Shown: one piece after another, positions 12,100 through 19,554 of the stretch
Numbering within the stretch: position 1 is the stretch's first letter
How the letters are laid out: the number at the start of each line of letters is the position of its first letter
NCBI RefSeq assembly: GCF_014695575.1
Contig: NZ_JACJOO010000051.1
Coordinates: 1 to 34,272 of the forward strand
Length of the DNA: 34,272 nucleotides
Reading direction: 5' to 3'
Source of the DNA: Leptolyngbya sp. FACHB-8
GTDB lineage: Bacteria > Cyanobacteriota > Cyanobacteriia > Elainellales > Elainellaceae
Notes under the pieces: model-generated
Databases searched by the model: none
The model's input: the letters and a program-made list of their open reading frames with translations, nothing else
Told to the model about the DNA's origin: nothing
Translations under genes and position numbers: made by a program

Positions 12100-12112
12100 G
12101 GGGGACGCGAGG
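12085..12112 (+). terminator. Hairpin terminator CCTCGCG / CGCGAGG
   Basis: A perfect 7-bp stem with a 14-base loop overlaps the stop of the 11806-12099 gene. It is preceded by A-rich sequence (TAATAAAAAA), so it would also serve as a terminator on the minus strand for RNA arriving from the right. It is weaker on the plus strand, where no long T tract follows. Confidence 0.5.
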
Positions 12113-12182
12113 CATCGTTGTTATCTGCAGAATTTTTACATGAGGGTCAAGGGAAACAACTCTACCCGAAGTGCGATCGCCC

Positions 12183-13445
12183 TCACAGTGCCCTCCCCCT
12201 ACACTCCGTCTGCGTCGCCTGCGGGTCAATCTTTCCGAATGTTTGATTCCCAGATATGCCGGGGATATGGGGGCGAGGGTCTACCTTTCCTTGCCCCAAG
12301 TCCATCTCGAAGTGAATGTGTGGGCCGGTGCTGTTGCCCGTGCTACCCATGAGCGCAATAACATCGCCCTGGCTTACCCGTTGCCCCGCTGACACCTTCA
12401 GTTCGCTGTTATGGGCGTAGAGCGTCTGTGAGCCGTCATCGTGTTTCAGGATGACCAGATTTCCAAACCCGCCATTGTTCCACCCAGCTTCCTCCACTAA
12501 GCCCCCCTTAGCGGCCAGGATGGGCGTCCCTGTTGGCCCTGCTAAATCAATTCCGTAATGGCAGGAACGGTATTGCTTCAATGGGTGGACACGGTAGCCA
12601 AACCCACTGGTGAAGGTGGCACCGGGAGCCGGGTTGATCCATCCCTCGTTGCTGGTCGATGTGTGGGCGATCGCCTGATACTTCTGCAATGCCTCGTTGT
12701 ACTTCGCAACCAGAGCAGATGCGGCTTTTTGCGGTTGCCCGTAGTCATTGCAAGGCATGGATGCCCACACAGGGCCAATCTTGCAGAAGGCATCCTCAAT
12801 CCGGCCTTCTGCCAGCATTGCGGGAATGCCGTTTTGCTTGAGGATTTCAGCAGCAGCTCTGTCCTGCGATTCGGGAGAGAAGTCTTTCAGCCCTAACCGT
12901 TGTGCGTACCCATCCCATGTGGTGCTGAGAAACTGATAGCGGCCTGCTGCATCACTGCAAAGCCTGCCAGAGCAGAGGATTTGCCGGGGGTGGTCACCGA
13001 AGTTGGAGAACTGTGCTCCGGTGAATTGAATCTTGTAGCCTGCCTCGCTACTCGTTCCTTCTGCCCAGGCGATCGCATCCAAAAACGCTTTCAGCTTCAC
13101 ATCTTCAGTGGGAGTTGCGGCCTGGGCTGCATTGCTGTCTGCCTTGCCACCATTCCCGCAGAAGTTGAAGGGTACAGCGTGCTTTGCCCATCCTGGTAAT
13201 TCAGGGCAAAGATCCTGCTTCACAACATCGGCAGACTTTGCCCCAAAAGCCAGTACAAGGCAGACCCCACAAAGAATGGCGTCATTGATAAGGGTCTGCC
13301 AGGAAACGGCATCCTCGACATTCCTTACAGTTTGTTCGGTGCGCTTGGTGGTGCGCTCGATCTTGTCGAGTCTCCGGTTGATGGTGGCGAGGCCACTGGA
13401 GAGCTCGGCGCGGATCTCTGCAAGTTGGGAATCGAGGTCTGCCAT
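12183..13445 (-). CDS. Membrane-anchored peptidoglycan hydrolase: lysozyme-like domain plus M23 peptidase
   Basis: The 420-residue protein has a coiled-coil N-terminus (MADLDSQLAEIRAELSSGLA), a hydrophobic segment near residues 54-68, a lysozyme/endolysin-like domain (AFLDAIAWAEGTSSEAGYK, FSNFGDHPRQ, DAAGRYQFLSTTWDGYAQRL; about 125-250) and a C-terminal M23 (LytM) endopeptidase (SGFGYRVHPL, HYGIDLAGPTGTPILAA, YAHNSEL, GPHIHFE; about 280-400). The M23 zinc ligands (the H and D of HYGID, and the HxH of HIH) are visible. Such two-enzyme proteins open peptidoglycan for conjugation or secretion machines and occur in phages too. It is the last gene of a leftward cluster with a P-loop ATPase, which favours an envelope-spanning apparatus. 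Confidence 0.85.
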   Translation of the reverse strand: MADLDSQLAEIRAELSSGLATINRRLDKIERTTKRTEQTVRNVEDAVSWQTLINDAILCGVCLVLAFGAKSADVVKQDLCPELPGWAKHAVPFNFCGNGGKADSNAAQAATPTEDVKLKAFLDAIAWAEGTSSEAGYKIQFTGAQFSNFGDHPRQILCSGRLCSDAAGRYQFLSTTWDGYAQRLGLKDFSPESQDRAAAEILKQNGIPAMLAEGRIEDAFCKIGPVWASMPCNDYGQPQKAASALVAKYNEALQKYQAIAHTSTSNEGWINPAPGATFTSGFGYRVHPLKQYRSCHYGIDLAGPTGTPILAAKGGLVEEAGWNNGGFGNLVILKHDDGSQTLYAHNSELKVSAGQRVSQGDVIALMGSTGNSTGPHIHFEMDLGQGKVDPRPHIPGISGNQTFGKIDPQATQTECRGRAL

Positions 13446-13537
13446 TTCTCAACCCTGTCTGGAATTGCTACTCGGGCGATCGCAAATGCGGTGAGGCCAA
13501 TCATGATCAGCCTCATGCTGTTGATGAGGGCTGTCAT
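13325..13537 (-). CDS. Possible small membrane protein overlapping the hydrolase gene
   Basis: A 70-residue frame starts MTALINSMRLIMIGLTAFAI. Its ATG shares four bases (ATGA) with the stop of the preceding 69-aa gene, as expected for translational coupling. The N-terminal hydrophobic segment is convincing. The second half (S/P/T-rich) overlaps the start of the hydrolase in another frame by 121 bases, so that part could be a shadow or a true dual-coded region. Family unknown. Confidence 0.4.
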   Translation of the reverse strand: MTALINSMRLIMIGLTAFAIARVAIPDRVEKWQTSIPNLQRSAPSSPVASPPSTGDSTRSSAPPSAPNKL

Positions 13538-13743
13538 ACGCCCCCCTTCGGCTGCTGGGGAGGTTGAGCGGCTGGAGGTGCAGGATTTTGCCAGTTGGCA
13601 GGCTGTCGGGTAATGATTTCTTGCACCGTTTCAAACAGGTTTACCAACAGGCCATTAACGTCGATAGAGCGGTCTGCGATGGACTTTGAGAACCAGGGGA
13701 ACAGGATAATCAGGATTGCGAGGGAACCGAGTAATGATTTCAT
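13534..13743 (-). CDS. Small membrane protein, 69 aa
   Basis: Starts MKSLLGSLAILIILFPWFSK, a single N-terminal membrane segment or uncleaved signal, and ends in a Pro/Gln-rich tail (PAPPAAQPPQQPKGG). An AGGAG sequence lies seven bases before the ATG. It sits between the ATPase and the peptidoglycan hydrolase genes and likely belongs to the same envelope cluster. No family recognised. Confidence 0.65.
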   Translation of the reverse strand: MKSLLGSLAILIILFPWFSKSIADRSIDVNGLLVNLFETVQEIITRQPANWQNPAPPAAQPPQQPKGGV

Positions 13744-13841
13744 GGGATGTCTCCTAAGGGACTAAGGTTTACTGCGCGATTTGTAATGCAGTGATACAGT
13801 CGCCGCGAGGTGCAGTAAATTTGGGGCGATCGCCCAAAGCT

Positions 13842-15239
13842 TTACGCCTCCGACACCTCAAGCGACGGGTCTAGATCAGAACACTGCGTACCGCCCTGAT
13901 CTTGGGGGTCTGATTTTTCGGGTTGTAGTTTCGTGGCGAGCGCTTCACAGCGGCGGCGGAAGATCATGTAACGCGGGTTAGTCGTACGCTGGTCACGTTG
14001 TTGTTGTCCCGCCATCGCCCAAAACTCAGTGGGCACTACGGGCCGTTGTCCCTGACTCACCCGCTCGGCCATGCGGAGGGCAATCTTGCCCTCCAATTCA
14101 GGCGTCCAGATTTCATCCACCCATTGCTCATCGGGGTCGATGGGTTCACCCGTCGCCACATACTCAACTGGGTTGAGTTCAAGCTGAGGAATTGCCTTCA
14201 CCGTCAGTTGCTTATCGCTGTAGGTGACACAGGGACGTAGGCCGCGAATTGTTTTGGGCAGTGCCCCGATCCGGTTGATAACCTCTTGCACCTGGCGCGG
14301 CTGCGGGTCGATGTTGTCGTAATTGCGCGGGGATTGGGATGCCCGGAACAATAGAACGACTTCCATCTTTCGTAGCAGGGCACGGGGTAAACCTGTCATG
14401 CCCACCGATAGGTCATGCAGACCCAGCACGAACACCACCTCACCTTGCTTGATGCCGCGATCGCAGATATTCCGCAACGCCTTAATGATGTGCTCCTGCT
14501 GATCCTCGTCGAGGGTATCCCAGTAGGAACACCACTCATCGATCGCCAGTAGGATCGGCTTGTATTTGGGTCGGGGGGCACCAGTCTTAACTGCTTGCGC
14601 GGTAGACTTTGCCCGCTGGTCTACCGTGTCACTCACATAGAAAATGGCGTTGGTAATTTCGGCGGGTTCAATCAGCACCACGTTCCCAACGGGTAAGCCT
14701 CCCCAGGTGTTCGGCTCTGTCCCTTCGTGAGAACTGCCGTAGTCGATGTCACCTATTAGCACTTCACCGTCGGGGTGGGTTTCTAAGAAGCGCTGCACTC
14801 TCCAATTGAGTAGGAAGCTTTTACCATCGCGGCTTTCCCCACAGATGACGGCAGAACGCTTTTCAAATCCCTGGAACCAATCAGTAGTAAGCCCTTGGGC
14901 TGCAATGAAAGATTCTGCAAGGCGATCGCCCATCGGCAGTTGCTTCAGGGCAGAGATCACGATTTGGTTCTTTTGGGTTTCAACGTATCGGGTAGCAGGG
15001 GAGGCGATCGCCCCCATCTCACCGATGGCATCCTGGCCCCAATCAAACGAACCCTTTACGACCTGGTCATAGGTCAGTGACTTAGATTTGCGGAGGGCTT
15101 CACCGGCACACCATGCACCGATGCCCCCAATCCAACCCCAGGCACTACTAGCCTGGATGCAAAGCGCCATGGAGCCACCGAACATAGCGCTAATAATCAA
15201 ACACTCAGCCTTCGGCAGAGTCTTGCTGCTGCTGTCCAT
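13842..15239 (-). CDS. P-loop ATPase with N-terminal membrane segments (coupling/translocation type)
   Basis: The 465-residue protein has two hydrophobic stretches within residues 12-45, then a P-loop domain with Walker A GESRDGKS (134-141) and Walker B ILLAIDE (229-235). The layout of N-terminal membrane anchor followed by a RecA-like motor resembles coupling proteins and related HerA/FtsK-type pumps, but I cannot place it in a named family; it is short for VirD4/TraD. The region IVFxxGLHD-like 'VVFVLGLHDLSVGMTG', downstream of Walker B, may be sensor-like. Its start overlaps the gene upstream by 35 bases. It is probably the energy source of the surrounding envelope cluster. Confidence 0.75.
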   Translation of the reverse strand: MDSSSKTLPKAECLIISAMFGGSMALCIQASSAWGWIGGIGAWCAGEALRKSKSLTYDQVVKGSFDWGQDAIGEMGAIASPATRYVETQKNQIVISALKQLPMGDRLAESFIAAQGLTTDWFQGFEKRSAVICGESRDGKSFLLNWRVQRFLETHPDGEVLIGDIDYGSSHEGTEPNTWGGLPVGNVVLIEPAEITNAIFYVSDTVDQRAKSTAQAVKTGAPRPKYKPILLAIDEWCSYWDTLDEDQQEHIIKALRNICDRGIKQGEVVFVLGLHDLSVGMTGLPRALLRKMEVVLLFRASQSPRNYDNIDPQPRQVQEVINRIGALPKTIRGLRPCVTYSDKQLTVKAIPQLELNPVEYVATGEPIDPDEQWVDEIWTPELEGKIALRMAERVSQGQRPVVPTEFWAMAGQQQRDQRTTNPRYMIFRRRCEALATKLQPEKSDPQDQGGTQCSDLDPSLEVSEA

Positions 15240-15738
15240 TGCTGGGGTAAACCTCGTTGTATTTCTGCAAAATTTGGGCGGGATTCACGCCGGGGGTAGC
15301 ATCGACCGCGATACCCCCACTAACGAGCCAATGCTGAGCCAGAGCGCAGGCTGCGAGCTCGGCTGAGCGATTTAGGAACTGGCTGTACTGGTCTGCCTCA
15401 CCCGTCAGCGTCCCAAAGGTGTTCTTGAGATATGCCACATCACCCGCGACCGCTCGGCAATGCTTCTCTATCCAGGCGATCGCCTCTGTCTGTTCCTGCG
15501 CTCTGCGGAACAACTCCACAGCCCGAGCGTTGACCGCTTGCCGGGTGCCATCATCGAACGTGGTACGAGCCAGGTCGAGGTAAGGCGTGGAAGGTGCATT
15601 TAGGGCAGGGGCGGGCGTATCCATCGGAGCGGTAGCCTGGGCTTGGTTCTCGTTGGAGGGTGGAGCCGATAGGCCACGCACCAACAGCACAGTGATGAAG
15701 GCCAGAGCAGGGGCAGCACTCAACCATTTAAGATTCAT
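15205..15738 (-). CDS. Exported or membrane-anchored protein, 177 aa
   Basis: The N-terminus (MNLKWLSAAPALAFITVLLV) is a signal sequence or membrane anchor, followed by a Pro/Ala-rich linker and a helical domain with three cysteines (KHCRAV, ELAACALAQH). It overlaps the ATPase gene by 35 bases and the gene before it by 11, so the three are co-translated. The function is unknown; the position suggests a periplasmic or membrane component of the same apparatus. Confidence 0.65.
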   Translation of the reverse strand: MNLKWLSAAPALAFITVLLVRGLSAPPSNENQAQATAPMDTPAPALNAPSTPYLDLARTTFDDGTRQAVNARAVELFRRAQEQTEAIAWIEKHCRAVAGDVAYLKNTFGTLTGEADQYSQFLNRSAELAACALAQHWLVSGGIAVDATPGVNPAQILQKYNEVYPSNGQQQQDSAEG

Positions 15739-16096
15739 GGCGCTCTGCCTCCTGAAGAATCGCAGACCACTGTTGCAACTCGGATTCTGTCAGCACCTCT
15801 TGGGAAAGTTTGCGGCGGGCAAGGGCTGCAAGGGTGCGGCGTTCGTTGCGAGGGGGTTCTGGGGAAAGGATGATCCCGATCGCGGTGAATACCGCGACGG
15901 TAAGGGCCAGGTGGGGGAGAAGGGTGAAGACTTCCCCTGTGTACTTGTTCCACTCGGCACTCTCAACCCGATAGGCGCGGTTGAGTTGGGTGAACCGGGA
16001 ATGCAGAGCGTAGTTAAGGCCCGCGATCGCCCCCACCACAGAAGCGGTGATAATTACAGCCGATGCGGGTTGTATCAATCGTTGAAATCGTTTCAT
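15728..16096 (-). CDS. Membrane protein with two transmembrane segments, 122 aa
   Basis: Starts MKRFQRLIQPASAVIITASV. Hydrophobic segments are at about residues 11-31 and 58-77, with a basic C-terminal helix rich in R, E and Q. The ATG at 16096 is preferred; one further upstream at 16117 in frame has similar spacing to an AGGAG and cannot be excluded. The upstream leader contains the block GGACAGGGGGgCGATC (16121-16136, + strand), which recurs near 31166 and 31468. Confidence 0.6.
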   Translation of the reverse strand: MKRFQRLIQPASAVIITASVVGAIAGLNYALHSRFTQLNRAYRVESAEWNKYTGEVFTLLPHLALTVAVFTAIGIILSPEPPRNERRTLAALARRKLSQEVLTESELQQWSAILQEAERHES

Positions 16097-16169
16097 ATTG
16101 GAGGAGTCTCCTTTCATGGGGGACAGGGGGGCGATCAGCAGGTGTGGTAATTTGACTGATCGCTTCCTT

Positions 16170-16460
16170 TCACTTGTTGCCAAGCTTTTGATTCAGTTGG
16201 AGCAACTTGATCAGTGATTTGTCAGTGGTGAGAACCTGCCGCAGCTTTGGGTTCTGCTCTGTGTTCATCGCCAGAACAATGGCGGAAGCCAGATCGGAGT
16301 GATTGCGGAACGTGTAACCGTGGGCAGCCTCCAACCGAATAGCAATGCAGTCGTTGCAATGGTTTAAGTCTCGGTTTCGTCCACCCCCACCGATGCCGCT
16401 AACAAAAAAGGTTTGATTGGGTGGAGTGCCAGTTACGGCGCGGATCAAGCGGTCTAACAT
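16170..16460 (-). CDS. Hypothetical protein, 96 aa
   Basis: Starts MLDRLIRAVTGTPPNQTFFV; AAGGA lies 7 bases before the ATG. It has GIGGGGRNRD and a pair of cysteines (HCNDC) that could bind a metal or form a disulfide, and a helical C-terminus ending LLQLNQKLGNK. No family recognised. It is separated from the gene upstream by only 10 bases. Confidence 0.6.
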   Translation of the reverse strand: MLDRLIRAVTGTPPNQTFFVSGIGGGGRNRDLNHCNDCIAIRLEAAHGYTFRNHSDLASAIVLAMNTEQNPKLRQVLTTDKSLIKLLQLNQKLGNK

Positions 16461-16470
16461 CGTGAGTTCC

Positions 16471-16671
16471 TTACAGGATTGCGGTAACGGGTAACGGGTC
16501 TGTGCGCTCGGCACCGTAGCAAAAAACTTTAGTTACAACGATGAAAGTCTTACCGTCTCTCTCTTCCAGGCGATCGCCAAAGTCAGGGCGATAAAACATT
16601 CCTTCCAGCGACACCCACCCATGCGGGGCGGCAGTATCGGGGCGGGCTTCATAGTGCGTTGGGTGACTCAT
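16471..16671 (-). CDS. Hypothetical protein, 66 aa; paralogue of the gene at 31655-31858
   Basis: Starts MSHPTHYEARPDTAAPHGWV. The protein at 31655-31858 shares MSHPxxY, xAPHGWxxxEGM, YxPxFGDRL, xITKV-like and PTAIL at the end, so the two are clearly paralogues. AGGAG lies 10 bases upstream of the ATG. Function unknown; the conserved APHGW and FGDRL motifs should help detect the family. The longer in-frame start upstream is not supported by the paralogue. Confidence 0.75.
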   Translation of the reverse strand: MSHPTHYEARPDTAAPHGWVSLEGMFYRPDFGDRLEERDGKTFIVVTKVFCYGAERTDPLPVTAIL

Positions 16672-16828
16672 TGCTGTGTTGCTCCTGTTGGATAACGGGT
16701 TGTTGTTGCGGTGATGCACCCATGCCATTGAGGGCGATCGCGGCCCCCACTCCAATCAGGATTGCGACGAGGATTGCTCCTGCGGTGTTGGTGTTGGCGC
16801 GGGTTGAGTGAACTGTTGCAACTTTCCC
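16649..16828 (-). CDS. Hydrophobic -1 frame segment: possible frameshift tail or non-ATG membrane peptide
   Basis: This 59-codon stretch is in the -1 frame relative to the coiled-coil gene 16756-17346 and has no ATG or GTG near its start. It encodes a clear membrane segment (AGAILVAILIGVGAAIALNG) followed by a Gln-rich tail, and it fills the otherwise empty gap before the gene at 16671. The frame can be entered by a -1 slip at 16822-16828, where the coding strand reads G GGA AAG, a canonical X XXY YYZ heptamer in the correct phase. Either a frameshifted fusion, a peptide with an unusual start, or an old frameshift mutation could explain it. Confidence 0.45.
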   Translation of the reverse strand, partial: GKVATVHSTRANTNTAGAILVAILIGVGAAIALNGMGASPQQQPVIQQEQHSNESPNAL

Positions 16829-17346
16829 AGTTCGCTTTGCAGACCCAAAGTTTCGGCACTTAGGGAAGAATCAAGGTTTTGTGTTTGGAGTTGATAGAGA
16901 CGCGCTTCCAGTTCCAACTTCTGACGCTTGGCTTCAATTGCAGCCTTAGCTTGCTTTGTGGCTTCCAACCGGGCGGCTCGAGCTTCCAGGTCTTGCTGCA
17001 TCGCCACTTGCAGAACATCGGCATCCTGAAGGAACGCGGCAGCCACAGCCAACGGATCATCAAACTGGATGGCCTCACCCGTGCGGAGTCCTTCTAGGCT
17101 GTAGCGTTGGGGCAGTTGGGGGGCACTTAAAACAATCTTGTGATTCCCGGAATCCACAACAGTTGTGGGTGAGAGCGGGGTTTCTTCTTGCTGCTTCGAC
17201 TGCAAATCAAATTCATGGCGCAACTGCTCCACCATGGAGGGCGTGAGCCCATCAGAAACATCAAAATTCAATTCTTGGCAGCGCACATATACAGAAGACT
17301 TGGGGAGGCTGTTGTCTTTGCAAAACTTGCTTAGTGAAGTGTTCAT
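16756..17346 (-). CDS. Coiled-coil protein with HTH-like N-terminus, 196 aa
   Basis: Residues 1-50 (LSKFCKDNSLPKSSVYVRCQ...) look like a small helix-turn-helix with the wording of a DNA-binding module; residues 105-180 are a long Ala/Glu/Lys/Gln-rich coiled coil. It is the first gene of the leftward envelope cluster and faces the rightward gene at 17519 across 172 bases. A slippery heptamer near its 3' end could append a membrane tail (see 16649-16828). No named family. Confidence 0.65.
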   Translation of the reverse strand: MNTSLSKFCKDNSLPKSSVYVRCQELNFDVSDGLTPSMVEQLRHEFDLQSKQQEETPLSPTTVVDSGNHKIVLSAPQLPQRYSLEGLRTGEAIQFDDPLAVAAAFLQDADVLQVAMQQDLEARAARLEATKQAKAAIEAKRQKLELEARLYQLQTQNLDSSLSAETLGLQSELGKLQQFTQPAPTPTPQEQSSSQS

Positions 17347-17377
17347 AGGTCAATCCTTGAAATCTTTGCCAGAACTA

Positions 17378-17466
17378 TGTGAACAACTGTGAACGGGCTG
17401 TGAACGTGATTCCGCCGTGAAACCCTAGTTCTTATGCTGTCTATGACCCGTTCATGACTGGTCATG
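17378..17466. promoter_or_regulatory. Divergent control region: TGTGAAC direct repeats and a CATGAC inverted repeat
   Basis: Three direct copies of TGTGAAC start at 17378, 17388 and 17399, i.e. one helical turn apart. Further right, CATGAC-TG-GTCATG (17453-17466) is a perfect 6-bp inverted repeat. The sites sit between the divergent genes at 17346 (left) and 17519 (right), the natural place for operators. The protein that binds is unknown; the HTH-like product of 16756-17346 is one candidate. Confidence 0.5.
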
Positions 17467-17518
17467 ATCTAGATAATGAACTATCATTAATGAGAAGTCA
17501 AGGATGGGATAATGATCG

Positions 17519-17830
17519 ATGCATGATACTGAAGTAAGATCAGGGCAACAGTTGGATCTGGAGCCTATGGACTGGTCGAAGGTGAAATTGCCCACACCAA
17601 AGAACTCCCGCCCGCAGGTGGGGGAGCTGGGGACGTTGGATTATTGGAAGTTGGTTATTGCTTCCAAGTTGGTGAAAAAATCTCTTGCTGCCATGCTCCA
17701 GTCAGCGGCTTACAACTACCTAGCTAGTAATTGGGAAGAGCACGAACGGCGCTTAATGGTTGAAGCTCAAAGCCAGGGGAAAAGCCCCGAAAAGCTATTC
17801 ATGGAAATGATTGAGGAGGATACAAAGTAG
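17519..17830 (+). CDS. Hypothetical protein, 103 aa
   Basis: Starts MHDTEVRSGQQLDLEPMDWS. Predicted soluble, helical and charged in its second half (NWEEHERRLMVEAQSQG). Four bases separate its stop from the next ATG, which suggests co-expression with the coiled-coil gene at 17834. No family recognised and only a weak ribosome-binding site. Confidence 0.55.
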   Translation: MHDTEVRSGQQLDLEPMDWSKVKLPTPKNSRPQVGELGTLDYWKLVIASKLVKKSLAAMLQSAAYNYLASNWEEHERRLMVEAQSQGKSPEKLFMEMIEEDTK

Positions 17831-17833
17831 CTT

Positions 17834-18193
17834 ATGGCTTCAGTTACAAGAGAAGAATTTGAAACGGTCAAAGAGCTGCTGGGTAGTGCAGCCCGGTACG
17901 CTGAATCAGCCAATCGCGGGGTTGAGCGGCTGCAAATGGCGCAGGAAAACACCCAAATGCAGATCAGCTTACTGGCCCAATCTCAACGGCTAACAGATCA
18001 ACGACTGGAAGCCCTCGCAGCTCAGGCGCAGAAAACCGAGCAACGGTTGGAATCCTTTATCAGTGAAACCCAACGGTTGCTCACAGGGCAGGCTGAAAGG
18101 CTGGCTCAACTGGAAGTTATTGCTGATCGGTTAGCGGGCGTTCTGGCTTACCTTACTCGCAAAGATGACCAGGGGCAGGGCGGCAGTAATTAG
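17834..18193 (+). CDS. Coiled-coil protein, 119 aa
   Basis: Starts MASVTREEFETVKELLGSAA and is almost entirely a heptad-like coiled coil (RLTDQRLEALAAQAQKTEQR). Proteins of this kind are common in cyanobacteria, often as accessory proteins without known function. It follows the 103-aa gene after four bases. Its glycine-rich last residues are disordered. Confidence 0.6.
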   Translation: MASVTREEFETVKELLGSAARYAESANRGVERLQMAQENTQMQISLLAQSQRLTDQRLEALAAQAQKTEQRLESFISETQRLLTGQAERLAQLEVIADRLAGVLAYLTRKDDQGQGGSN

Positions 18194-18263
18194 ATTTAGC
18201 TAGTCTTCCAAATCCAACTAGAACAGGTTTACTCTAAAAGCAGATTTAGGAGGTGATGCAAGG

Positions 18264-19007
18264 ATGGGAGCGATCGCGGTACCACAGGGTGAACATGAAC
18301 CTGAATGGTTTTCAGTTTTCTCTGAGTTATCAGAAGTTTCGGCGGCAGAGTCAAGTGTGTGTATTGGAGGGGAAGAAAGAATTGTTTCTATTCCTAATCT
18401 GCGCTTCCGAGAAATGGTAAACCGCTTTTGGGGAATAAGCATTGATATGCCGAAAATGAGCAGGGATCTCAAAAAAGAGGTTGAACACGGGGGAGCTTTA
18501 TTGTCTAGCCTTGCTTCCCTAGTAGGGGCAGTATGGCAGAAAGAGCTAAGTCTTCCTTATTTGCATCCAGCATTCTGGTTCAGGGATATTTACCTAGAAG
18601 CTGAAGCGATTGCCCCTCTCCGTTTTGTGGATTGGAACGCCTCGACATTAAAAGAATCTGTTGAGTTAAAGAAAGACAAGCTTTTCAAGCAGTCAAGGAA
18701 GGCAACCACAGCGCTAGAAAACTATAAAAACCCTTTTGAGCGCCCTGCGACAAAAAAGCTCTTTGATAGAGCGATCACTTACGCAGAGCAATCAGTTCAA
18801 AGAAAAGGGCAGATTGGGGCCTCCACTAGTTTTGACAGAAACAGCTATCAGCCTTACATCAAAACTCGCGCTGCTATTTTGCAGTGGTGGGATAGATCTG
18901 GAGCTTTATTTGCATACCAAGGAGGAACAGCATATGTCTCCATCCCCAGAAGAGGATGGGTCCCTATTAATCCCGAAAAAGACGCTCGGGGATTATTTGG
19001 TTTCTGA
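18264..19007 (+). CDS. Hypothetical protein, 247 aa
   Basis: Starts MGAIAVPQGEHEPEWFSVFS. A near-complete anti-Shine-Dalgarno match (AGGAGGTGAT) precedes the ATG. The sequence looks like a soluble mixed alpha/beta protein with aromatic patches (HPAFWFRDIYLEAEA; ILQWWDRSGALFAYQGG). I do not recognise a family or catalytic motif. Codon use is similar to its neighbours. Confidence 0.6.
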   Translation: MGAIAVPQGEHEPEWFSVFSELSEVSAAESSVCIGGEERIVSIPNLRFREMVNRFWGISIDMPKMSRDLKKEVEHGGALLSSLASLVGAVWQKELSLPYLHPAFWFRDIYLEAEAIAPLRFVDWNASTLKESVELKKDKLFKQSRKATTALENYKNPFERPATKKLFDRAITYAEQSVQRKGQIGASTSFDRNSYQPYIKTRAAILQWWDRSGALFAYQGGTAYVSIPRRGWVPINPEKDARGLFGF

Positions 19008-19302
19008 AACCCTTTCAGCGGAGGGGTTTAGCACACCTTCACCCGTTTCACGATTTCAAAGGAGTTCTAGCCTAATCTTAAAAGTAAGACGATCGCAAGC
19101 GCCATCCGGATTCCGACCCCCTATGGTCTGCGATCGTCCCCCCTCAAAAAACTGAATAGAGATAGTCCTAAAAATCAAAAAGCGACTGACTCCGGATCCG
19201 ACCCCCTCGTCAATCGCCTTTGAAGTTTTTCAAGGATTAGCCGACAGCGAATCAACTAATCACCCAATCGCCCACCCCTGCGGGGTGGCCTATTCACCTT
19301 TG
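19008..19302. repeat. Non-coding stretch with inverted and direct repeats
   Basis: No gene is evident. GACGATCGCA (19088-19097) and TGCGATCGTC (19129-19138) form a perfect 10-bp inverted repeat, partly explained by the HIP1-type core. The wording TCCGGATTCCGACCCCCT and its near copy TCCGGATCCGACCCCCT recur about 80 bases apart. The stretch may carry a terminator for the gene on its left and the promoter for the replication operon on its right. Confidence 0.4.
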
Positions 19303-19554
19303 ATGATAACCAAGTTTGCCAAAGTTGTAACTCCCCCCGCCAATAGTGGATCCACGACCCCCATTCGATCGCGGAACACTAGCTATCAAATCCGTTGGCG
19401 GAAGCAGGCCCAACGAGCGCTTGAGAAAGCCAAGCGTGGTGGGCATCCCGATCGCCGTGAGCGTCGCCTCATTGCCCGCTACAAGCAATGGGAGCAGGCC
19501 CAACGGAAGCAAGCACAACAGCCAACCTCTGAGCAACAGAAGGCAGCAGCATAA
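19303..19554 (+). CDS. Small basic protein, 83 aa
   Basis: Starts MITKFAKVVTPPANSGSTTP at the ATG; a GTG 18 bases upstream is an alternative. The second half is very basic and helical (RRERRLIARYKQWEQAQRK), as for a nucleic-acid-binding protein. Its stop adjoins the next ATG directly, so it is probably the first gene of the replication operon. No family recognised. Confidence 0.5.
   Translation: MITKFAKVVTPPANSGSTTPIRSRNTSYQIRWRKQAQRALEKAKRGGHPDRRERRLIARYKQWEQAQRKQAQQPTSEQQKAAA

Noticed and set aside
16672-16755. Longer version of the 66-aa paralogue starting at 16755
   Set aside because: The paralogue at 31655-31858 starts at the equivalent of 16671, and the extra part is out-of-frame shadow of the hydrophobic -1 segment.
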